Origin: Streptomyces roseoverticillatus
Lineage (GTDB): Bacteria; Actinomycetota; Actinomycetes; Streptomycetales; Streptomycetaceae
Assembly: GCF_000719265.1 (NCBI RefSeq)
Contig: NZ_JOFL01000001.1
Span: 1-64,000, forward strand
Direction of reading: 5' to 3'
DNA: 64,000 nt
The first letter of the stretch is position 1; every line of letters begins with the position of its first letter. Positions 1-6,339 of the stretch are shown here, piece by piece. The notes beneath the pieces are model-generated. The model saw only the letters and a list, made by a program, of their open reading frames with translations, ran no database searches and had not been told where the DNA came from. The translations under genes were made by a program, and so were the position numbers.

Positions 1-474
1 CGACTCACGCATCACGTTCTTCTTGATGCCCTCGTACGAAGCCGGAATGCCCTTGGCCCGCAGAATGTCCAGGGCCTCACTGATCCAGCCGTCCACATTA
101 TTGGCGTACGTCTTCTTCGCCGGAGCGGCGGGCTTGGCCTCGAGGGCCTTGCGCTCGGTGGAACGGTTGGCGGCCTGCTTCTCCGCACGCTCCTTCTCGG
201 CGCTCGCCTTGCCGGCGTCGGCCTTGGCGGCCGTGACGGCGGCGGCGGTGTGCTGCTCCAGCGCGTCGTGCTGCGTCTCACCGAAAGCCTTGGCGTTCCA
301 CGCGACCGTCTTCACCGCAGCGGTCGACGCACCGGAGGCGGAGGCGGTGTCGGCGGCGAAGGCGTGCGGGGCGACAGCGACCGCGACGACGGCGGCACCG
401 GTCGCGGCAATGCCGGCAACGGAGAACTTGTGAATCTTCGGGAGACGGGTATAGCCGGAGATGGTGGAGCGCAT
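1..474 (-). CDS. Secreted SLT-type lytic transglycosylase, C-terminus beyond window
   Basis: The left edge cuts this gene; 158 codons are visible from the ATG at 472-474, with GGAAGG upstream as a plausible ribosome binding site. Residues 11-41 form a basic then Ala/Val-rich signal peptide ending in AHAFA. Residues 60-120 are an Ala/Lys/Glu-rich, probably coiled linker. The visible tail (ISEALDILRAKGIP, then KKNVMRES) matches the first helices of the SLT lysozyme-like domain of many Streptomyces wall hydrolases; E157 in MRES would be the catalytic acid. It should cleave peptidoglycan outside the membrane. The catalytic domain itself is off the edge, so family assignment is good but activity is inferred. 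Confidence 0.75.
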   Translation of the reverse strand, partial: MRSTISGYTRLPKIHKFSVAGIAATGAAVVAVAVAPHAFAADTASASGASTAAVKTVAWNAKAFGETQHDALEQHTAAAVTAAKADAGKASAEKERAEKQAANRSTERKALEAKPAAPAKKTYANNVDGWISEALDILRAKGIPASYEGIKKNVMRES

Positions 475-571
475 AACTGAGCTGAACCTTCCAATCGCGG
501 ATGTCGCCCGGCCCTGAAGCGCGAGCGCGGTACTGCGTGGCGTCAACCAACCCGGGGACGCGTAGGGAAAC

Positions 572-2107
572 GTGGAGCCCATGGACACCAGCGCGCACGT
601 CCCCGGCACCGCAGCGGAACCGTCCCGCGTGCTCGTCGTCGGTGCGACGGGCTACATCGGCGGGCGGCTCGTGCCCGTGCTGCTCGGGGCCGGGTACCGG
701 GTGCGGTGCCTCGTCCGCGAGCCGCGGCGGCTGCGGGACCAGCCGTGGGCCGACCGGATCGAGACCGTCAAGGCGGACGTCACCGACCCCGGCACCCTCC
801 CCCCGGCGTTCGAGGGCGTGGACGTCGTCTACTACCTCGTGCACGCCCTCGGCGCCGGCACGGACTTCGAGGAGAAGGACCGGCGGGCCGCGCTCGCGGT
901 CGCCCGGACGGCGAAGGAGGCCGGCGTACGGCGGATCGTCTACCTCGGCGGGCTCGCTCCCCGGCAGGTGCCCGAGCGGGACCTCTCGCCCCATCTGCGC
1001 TCGCGCGCCGAGGTCGGCCGCATCCTGCTCAACAGCGGCGTGCCCACGGCGCACCTGCGCGCCGCGGTCGTCATCGGCTCGGGTTCGGCGTCCTTCGAGA
1101 TGCTGCGCCACCTCACCGAGCGGCTCCCCGTGATGATCACCCCACGCTGGGTGAACACGCGCATCCAGCCGATCGCCGTCCGTGACGTGCTGCGCTGCCT
1201 GCTGGCCGCGGCCCGGCTGCCGGACGAGCTCAACCGCGGTTTCGACATCGGCGGCCCCGAGGTCCTCACGTACCGGCAGATGATGAACCGCTACGCGGCC
1301 GTCGAACACCTCCCGCGACGCCTCGTCCTTCCGGTGCCGGTGCTCACGCCCGCGCTGTCGAGCCTCTGGGTCGGCCTGGTGACCCCGGTCCCCGGCAGCA
1401 TCGCCCGGCCGCTGGTGGAGTCGCTGCGCCACGAGGTGGTCTGCCGCGAGCACGACTTCGCGCGCTACGCCCCGGATCCGCCCGAGGGGCTGCTGGGCTT
1501 CGACGAGGCCGTCCGCCTGGCCCTCAAGCGCGTACGGGACGCGGACGTGGCCACCCGCTGGTCCTCCGCGTCGCTGCCCGGCGCTCCGAGCGACCCTTTG
1601 CCGTCGGATCCCCAGTGGTCGGGGGGCAGCCTCTACGAGGACCGCCGCGAGGTGGCCGTGGCCGCACCGGCCGGGGAGCTGTGGCGGGTGGTCGAGGGCA
1701 TCGGGGGCGACAACGGCTGGTACTCGTTCCCGCTGGCGTGGTCGGTGCGCGGGCTCCTGGACCGGCTCGCCGGCGGCGTCGGGCTGCGCCGCGGCCGGCG
1801 GGACCCGCACTCCCTGCGCATCGGCGACTCCCTCGACTTCTGGCGCGTCGAGGAGATCGAGCGCGGCCGTCTGCTGCGGTTGCGCGCGGAGATGCGCCTG
1901 CCCGGGCGCGCCTGGCTGGAGCTGACGGTCACTCCGGACGGGCCGTCGCGCGCCGTCTACCGGCAGCGGGCGTTGTTCCGCCCGCACGGCCTGGCCGGGC
2001 ACGCCTACTGGTGGAGCGTGACGCCCTTCCACGCCGTCGTCTTCGGCGGCATGGCGCGCAACATCGCGGGGCGGGCCGTCGCGGACGCTCCGGCACCGGG
2101 CACGTGA
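572..2107 (+). CDS. NAD(P)-binding SDR protein fused to DUF2867
   Basis: 511 residues. The N-terminus has an extended SDR Rossmann fold: the glycine motif GATGYIGG is near residues 25-32, with atypical-SDR features such as YYLVHALG. From about residue 340 the sequence changes to a DUF2867 domain (EDRREVAVAAP, WRVVEGIGGDNGWY, FWRVEEIERGRLLRL), a START-like fold often attached to such reductases in actinobacteria. Substrate is unknown. GTG at 572 has AGGG just upstream; ATG at 581 is a possible alternative start. It diverges from the SLT gene and stands alone. Confidence 0.85.
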   Translation: MEPMDTSAHVPGTAAEPSRVLVVGATGYIGGRLVPVLLGAGYRVRCLVREPRRLRDQPWADRIETVKADVTDPGTLPPAFEGVDVVYYLVHALGAGTDFEEKDRRAALAVARTAKEAGVRRIVYLGGLAPRQVPERDLSPHLRSRAEVGRILLNSGVPTAHLRAAVVIGSGSASFEMLRHLTERLPVMITPRWVNTRIQPIAVRDVLRCLLAAARLPDELNRGFDIGGPEVLTYRQMMNRYAAVEHLPRRLVLPVPVLTPALSSLWVGLVTPVPGSIARPLVESLRHEVVCREHDFARYAPDPPEGLLGFDEAVRLALKRVRDADVATRWSSASLPGAPSDPLPSDPQWSGGSLYEDRREVAVAAPAGELWRVVEGIGGDNGWYSFPLAWSVRGLLDRLAGGVGLRRGRRDPHSLRIGDSLDFWRVEEIERGRLLRLRAEMRLPGRAWLELTVTPDGPSRAVYRQRALFRPHGLAGHAYWWSVTPFHAVVFGGMARNIAGRAVADAPAPGT

Positions 2108-2239
2108 AGGAGCCCAGCGCGCTACGGGACCCAGGAGGCGCGCGCCGCTTCCCGCACCACCGCTCGCCCGAGCCGTACCGCACCGTTCGGGCGTCACTCC
2201 GTGTCTGATAGGGACAAAGCGGGAAAAGGAGACCGATCC

Positions 2240-2692
2240 ATGCCCATGCGCGTACCCCTGTCCACATACCGTTCGCGTGCCGCCGGCGTCACCGCAGGCT
2301 GCGCCCTGGCCCTCGCGCTGAGCACGGCCGGCATCGCCGGTCCGGCGCCGGTGGCCGCAGCCCAGCCGAAGCAGTACACGGCGGCGCAGGTCCGCAGCTT
2401 CCTCGTGAAGTTCTACGGCCAGCACGGCCCGAGCGCGTCCGACCGGATCCACAAGGTCGATGCGGAGCTCCGGCGGAGGGCCGCGGCGGCCAAGGGCCAG
2501 GACGTGCTGCTCTGCGCCCGGAGCACTCCGCGGCACATCGTCGTCGGCAAGGTCACGGCCGAGCCGTCGGGCATGGGGTGGGCCACGGTCACCACACGGT
2601 GGAAGGCCGGCCCGGACAAGCACCTCACGGCGTACGTGGGCCTGAAGGGCAGCCTGCCGTTGAAGCTGTACGACGTGACGTGCGACGGGTGA
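2240..2692 (+). CDS. Small secreted protein of unknown function
   Basis: 150 residues from the ATG at 2240, preceded by AGGAG at 2227-2231. It has a clear Sec signal (RSRAAGVTAGCALALALSTAG, cleavage near VAAAQ) and a mature domain of about 110 residues with two cysteines (LLCARS and VTCDG) that could pair outside the cell. No family recognised. The stop TGA at 2690 is followed in frame by 20 further fully G/C-ended codons to a second TGA at 2753-2755, so the annotated end may be a nonsense change (see findings). It converges on the diphtheria-toxin-like gene with about 40 bp between the second stop and that gene's stop. Confidence 0.7.
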   Translation: MPMRVPLSTYRSRAAGVTAGCALALALSTAGIAGPAPVAAAQPKQYTAAQVRSFLVKFYGQHGPSASDRIHKVDAELRRRAAAAKGQDVLLCARSTPRHIVVGKVTAEPSGMGWATVTTRWKAGPDKHLTAYVGLKGSLPLKLYDVTCDG

Positions 2693-2794
2693 ACCGGCAA
2701 GAACAAGAACCTGCCCTCGTACGTGGACGCCCGGAAGTCCGTCACCGGCAGCTGACGGTGACGGACCCGGGAGCGGACCGCGGGCGCTTCGGCG

Positions 2795-4354
2795 TCAGCG
2801 CTCCCAGTCCTCGTTCCAGATCAGGGTGTTGCACTGCGCGATCTCGGACTTCGCCCGGACCACCGCCCGCTGCTTCGACTCCAGGACCCTGCCCTGGTCC
2901 GTCTTGAGCCGGTAGAAGACGTCGAAGGTGCGGGTGGTGCCGTAGCCCTTGGGCACCAGCCAGCCGGGGGACTTCCCGTCGGCCACCGGGTACGTGTACT
3001 CGCTGCCGCCCCGCTCCCGCACCACGACCTGCGTCTTCGAGGGGACCTTCTCGTTCGCGGGCACCTTCCCGGCCGTTTCCCACAGGACGTCCATGTACGT
3101 CCACCACACGCTGCACGGCAGGGACGCCCGCGGCACGGGCAGCATCGGCAGGGCTCCGGCGTCGAGGCGCGGCGCCGGGGGCGGGTCGGCCGTCGCCGTG
3201 CGGAAGACGTCCACGAGCACCTCGACGAGCTGCTCGGTGAGGAGGACGGCGTCGACGACCTCGCCGACGACGGGGACGACCTGGGCGGCCGCGAGCGCGG
3301 CGAGGGCCACGGCGTTGACGGCGATCGCCTCGGGGTCGCCGTGCTGGATCCCGTCGGCGATGCCGAGCGCCTGGCCGAGGCCCGGGACGACCGCGCCGGT
3401 GACGGCGGCCTTGTCGAGGGTGGTGGCGTTCTTGTCGGAGAACGTCTTCGCCATGCCGTAGACCCAGGTCCCGACGCCGGCGGCGGAGGCGGCCACGTGG
3501 GCGCCGCTGACCTCGCGGACCTTGGCGTGGGTGAGCTCCGCGGTGGAGTGCGCCTCGCCCCAGGTGGGCCCCTTGGGGCTGCGCTTGGGCAGCCGCTCCA
3601 CGTGCTCGGCGTCCTGTGCGACCTTCTTCGCCGTGGCCTTGGCCTTCTCCTCGACCTTGTCCCAGTCCACGGGCAGGCAGCGGTCGGCCGACCGCTTGAC
3701 GCGTCCGGTGGGGGCGAGGCAGTTGGCCGGGGCCGCCGCGTAGATCGCGGCGTCCATGGCCGAGTTCTTGCCGCGGAACTCGACGGCCTTCTCGGCCTTG
3801 GCGCGCTCGGCCATCTTCCAGGGGACGATGAACTCGCTCTGTCCCGTGCCGTCGTCGGCGATCTTCAGGACGGTGTTCTTCTCCCCGAGCGCGTCCATCA
3901 GCGGCTTGCCGGCGGGAACGCCGAACTCTTCCTTGACGAATCTCAGCTGGCGGTCGAGGAAGGCGTCGCCGGTCTCGTCGGCTCTGTGCGCGAGGTGGAC
4001 CGTGGCCACGTTCACCTCGTCCGGCAGGGTCACCCGGACGACTCCGCCGGCGGCCGTGCCCTCCTCGTTGGTGCTGTAGCCGGCGGCGTGCCCGGTGGTC
4101 TCGGCCAGGTAGAGCCCCTTCCAGTCGGGGTCGTGGTTCCCGGCGCTGCCGACCGGGCGCAGCCCTTCGAGGATCGAGTCGAGGTGGCCGGGCTTGTAGC
4201 CGTGGAACGCTTCCAGGCCGGTCTGCGTGGCCTGGGTGATCCGGTCGCCGCCGGGGGCGGGGGTGGGGGCGGCGTGGGCCGGTTCGGCGGAAGCGGCCGC
4301 CATCATTCCGGCGAAGGCCGTGGTGGCGAAAACGCGCTGCGTCGATATGCGCAT
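2795..4354 (-). CDS. Secreted diphtheria-toxin-like ADP-ribosyltransferase with translocation domain
   Basis: 519 residues from ATG 4354 (AGGAG four bases upstream; an in-frame ATG at 4366 has no such site). Numbering from 4366 (523 aa): signal peptide 5-32 ending AHA; catalytic domain about 41-215; furin-like loop; translocation domain about 270-392; C-terminal domain about 395-523. Diphtheria toxin (DT) landmarks are present: FHGYKPG (H55 = DT His21), DPDWKG (W82), Y86 and Y97 (DT Tyr54, Tyr65), E178 in QSEF (DT Glu148), W183 in FIVPW (DT Trp153). RVKRS lies between C216 and C230, as DT's RVRRS lies in its disulfide loop. GIADG and PVVGEVVD (E369, D372 = DT Glu349, Asp352) match the membrane-inserting helices. 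DT modifies diphthamide on eukaryotic and archaeal EF2, which bacteria lack, so self-toxicity is not expected. The alignment is from memory of DT; the target and receptor are inferred. Confidence 0.9.
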   Translation of the reverse strand: MRISTQRVFATTAFAGMMAAASAEPAHAAPTPAPGGDRITQATQTGLEAFHGYKPGHLDSILEGLRPVGSAGNHDPDWKGLYLAETTGHAAGYSTNEEGTAAGGVVRVTLPDEVNVATVHLAHRADETGDAFLDRQLRFVKEEFGVPAGKPLMDALGEKNTVLKIADDGTGQSEFIVPWKMAERAKAEKAVEFRGKNSAMDAAIYAAAPANCLAPTGRVKRSADRCLPVDWDKVEEKAKATAKKVAQDAEHVERLPKRSPKGPTWGEAHSTAELTHAKVREVSGAHVAASAAGVGTWVYGMAKTFSDKNATTLDKAAVTGAVVPGLGQALGIADGIQHGDPEAIAVNAVALAALAAAQVVPVVGEVVDAVLLTEQLVEVLVDVFRTATADPPPAPRLDAGALPMLPVPRASLPCSVWWTYMDVLWETAGKVPANEKVPSKTQVVVRERGGSEYTYPVADGKSPGWLVPKGYGTTRTFDVFYRLKTDQGRVLESKQRAVVRAKSEIAQCNTLIWNEDWER

Positions 4355-4405
4355 ACTGCTCCTCATGCGTGACGAGGGGGGACAGGAGGGGTGATGCGGA
4401 AGTTG

Positions 4406-4416
4406 AGGATGATCCT
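4406..4416. promoter_or_regulatory. Imperfect palindrome upstream of the toxin-like gene
   Basis: AGGAT-G-ATCCT lies about 50 bp upstream of the toxin start in the 250-bp gap shared with the divergent Crp/Fnr gene. The AGGAT half occurs in the iron-regulated DT operator, but the rest fits a DtxR/IdeR box poorly. Only the palindrome is seen; any binding protein, including the neighbouring Crp-like factor, is conjecture. Confidence 0.2.
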
Positions 4417-4604
4417 GCCGTAGAGGATGAGACCGGGAACATTGGCCTCAAGCAGGACAGTCCGCGCCACGACCCCCGCCGGGGGAACGGCCCACCCCCG
4501 CCAACCGGAGGGGTTTAGTCCGCGGTCGTGGCCGTACTCTCCGTCTTCCCGCATCCGGACCGGACGCGGAGGCCGTCGGGCAGGCGGGAGAGGAGAGGCA
4601 GGCG

Positions 4605-5288
4605 ATGGAGTTCGAGGACCGTGTTCCCTTCGTGGTCCGGCTGGAGGCCGAGGACCGGCAGGCGCTCTTCGAGAGCGCGACGCCCCTCGTCTTCAGCGCC
4701 CGGCAGGTGCTCCTGCGCGAGCACGAGCCCACGGCGCACGTGCTGATCCTGCTCTCCGGCTGGACGAAGGTGACCTCCGCGGCCGCCAACGGCTACGAGG
4801 CCCTGCTCGCCCTGCGCGGGCCCGGCGACATCGTCGGGGAAGGGGCCGTGCTCAGCGGGCGCCCCCGAGGGGCGACGGTGACGGCGCTGGGACGGGTCGA
4901 GACGCTGGCCGTCGACGCGGACCGGTTCAGCGGCCTCCTCGACGAACGGCCCGACATCTCCCGGAAGTTGCTGGCGCTGACCGCGGACCGGATGCGCGAC
5001 AGCGACCGCCGCCGCCTGCAGTACGCGGCCCTGAACGTCCAGGAGCGGCTGGCCCTGCTCCTGCTGGAGCTGATCCGCAGCCACGGCGAGGAGGCGGAGG
5101 ACGGCGTGCAACTGACGCCCGGGCTCACCCAGAGCGAACTCGCCGGCTCGGTCGGCGCCTCCCGCGAGGCCGTCGCCCGGCTGCTGAAGGGGCTGCGGGA
5201 GCGCGGCATCGTCCGCACGGGGCGGCGCGGGCTGGTGGTGATGCGCCCGGACGTGCTGCGGAGGATGGCGCGCCAAGGGGACCGGTGA
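4605..5288 (+). CDS. Crp/Fnr-family transcriptional regulator
   Basis: 227 residues. Residues about 10-130 form the cyclic-nucleotide-binding beta-barrel (HVLILLSGWTKV, GPGDIVGEGAVL), then a long dimer helix (ADRMRDSDRRRLQYAALNVQERLA) and a C-terminal winged helix (LTQSELAGSVGASREAVARLLKGLRERGIV). The barrel has GRPRGATVTAL where cAMP-binding CRPs have an Arg-Ser phosphate contact, so the ligand cannot be stated. It diverges from the toxin-like gene and could control it or itself. A GAGAGG purine run precedes the ATG. Confidence 0.9.
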   Translation: MEFEDRVPFVVRLEAEDRQALFESATPLVFSARQVLLREHEPTAHVLILLSGWTKVTSAAANGYEALLALRGPGDIVGEGAVLSGRPRGATVTALGRVETLAVDADRFSGLLDERPDISRKLLALTADRMRDSDRRRLQYAALNVQERLALLLLELIRSHGEEAEDGVQLTPGLTQSELAGSVGASREAVARLLKGLRERGIVRTGRRGLVVMRPDVLRRMARQGDR

Positions 5289-5410
5289 CGGGGCGGCGGC
5301 CGGCGGGTCCCGCGCTTCCCGGGGGCCGTTGTGTGTACGCCGTCACATCGCGAGTGTGCTAGTTTCCGTCGCCTCAAACTCCGTTTCAGTGGCACCTTTC
5401 CAGTGTCAAG

Positions 5411-5459
5411 AAGGCCTTAACGGCCCATGTCTCCAAAGGCCTTCACGGCCACGTCTCCA
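5411..5459 (+). repeat. Two tandem 24-25 bp repeats before the cyclase operon
   Basis: Copy 1 (5411-5435) and copy 2 (5436-5459) are adjacent and share AAGGCCTT-ACGGCC and GTCTCCA, differing by one substitution in the first half and a short indel in the middle. They end 13 bp before the cyclase ATG, so they lie in the leader or over the promoter. A repeated operator or a duplicated leader are both possible. Confidence 0.6.
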
Positions 5460-5472
5460 GCGGAAGGCGGCC

Positions 5473-6339
5473 ATGCGCGAGCCTGTCAACCGGACCATCC
5501 TGCTCCTCGATATCGAGCGGTTCAGCCGCCGCGACGACGTGGTGCAGGCCGTGCTCCGGCGCACCCTGAACACGGTCGTCGACCAGACCCTGGTGACGGC
5601 CGGCGTCGAAGCCACCCAGCAGTACCGCGAGGACCGCGGTGACGGCCTGATCGTGCTCATCAGCGGGGACGTGGCCAAGACCGCGGTCCTGCGCGCGCTC
5701 CTCACGATCACGCCCGAACTCCTCCACGACCACAACCGGCTCGCCTCGGGCGGCGCGCAGATGCGCCTGCGGATGGTGCTCGCCGCCGGCGAGGTCGCCC
5801 ACGACCCGCAGGCCGGCACCACCGGAGGGCTCGTCGGGCACGACCTCAACCAGGCCTTCCGCCTGCTCGACTCGGACGCCCTGCGCCGGGCGCTCGCCGA
5901 ACAGGCGGACGAGCACTGCGTCCTGGCCGTGAGCACGCCGGTGTACGAGGGGGTGGTCCGGCACGGTCACCACGGGGTCCGGCCGGAGCTGTTCCGGCGC
6001 ACGGACGTGACGGTGAAGGACGGGGTCCTGTCCGCGTGGATCCAGGGGGGCGGGACGGAGGTGCCGGCCGAGGGCGGGGAGGCCGGAGGCGTCTCCTCCC
6101 GGTCCCCCGCACCACAGCCCCCGGCCCGGGCGCAAGCTCCCGCTCCCGAGCGTTCCGGTGGCGCTGTCTTTCACTTCCACGGCGCTCCGGTGGTGCACGG
6201 CTCGCTGGTCGGCGGCGACCAGCACGGGGTGAGCGGCGGACAGGTCACCGGCGACGTCATCCTCGGCGGCTCCGGCACCAAGTCCGCCCCGGCCGACCGC
6301 GCCGGGGAATCCCGTACCGAGGACGGAGGCCGGTCGTGA
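5473..6339 (+). CDS. Class III nucleotide cyclase of a Pycsar-like conflict operon
   Basis: 288 residues from the ATG at 5473 (GGAAGG upstream); the frame is open further upstream but lacks coding character. Class III cyclase signatures: metal-binding D13 in LLLDIERFS, second Asp D57 in EDRGDG, and the transition-state pair N126 and R130 in GHDLNQAFRLL. So the catalytic set looks intact, unlike many decayed homologues; purine or pyrimidine preference is not readable. A Pro/Ala-rich linker (195-230) leads to a C-terminal Gly-rich module (244-267) that recurs almost unchanged in the next protein. First gene of a five-gene operon; its stop overlaps the next start (GTGA). Probable role: sensor-controlled synthesis of a cyclic nucleotide messenger for the membrane protein at 9906. 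Confidence 0.8.
   Translation: MREPVNRTILLLDIERFSRRDDVVQAVLRRTLNTVVDQTLVTAGVEATQQYREDRGDGLIVLISGDVAKTAVLRALLTITPELLHDHNRLASGGAQMRLRMVLAAGEVAHDPQAGTTGGLVGHDLNQAFRLLDSDALRRALAEQADEHCVLAVSTPVYEGVVRHGHHGVRPELFRRTDVTVKDGVLSAWIQGGGTEVPAEGGEAGGVSSRSPAPQPPARAQAPAPERSGGAVFHFHGAPVVHGSLVGGDQHGVSGGQVTGDVILGGSGTKSAPADRAGESRTEDGGRS
6199..6270 (+). repeat. 72-bp module, copy 1 (end of cyclase gene)
   Basis: This stretch encodes GSLVGGDQHGVSGG then QVTGDVILGG and recurs at 6579-6650 with one base difference (position 6228 versus 6608). Both copies are in frame, 380 bp apart, in adjacent genes. Confidence 0.95.

Noticed and set aside
475..571. c-di-AMP (ydaO-type) riboswitch before the secreted SLT gene
   Set aside because: Such genes often have one, but the conserved GGG/AAC blocks are not found in the short leader available.
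278..2623. 781-codon open frame on the minus strand opposite the SDR gene
   Set aside because: It is antisense to two genes with clear families, is Arg/Pro/Gly-rich without domains, and reflects the high GC of the DNA.
4401..4420. True DtxR/IdeR iron box upstream of the toxin gene
   Set aside because: Only about half of the 19-bp DT operator positions match; retained only as a weak palindrome.
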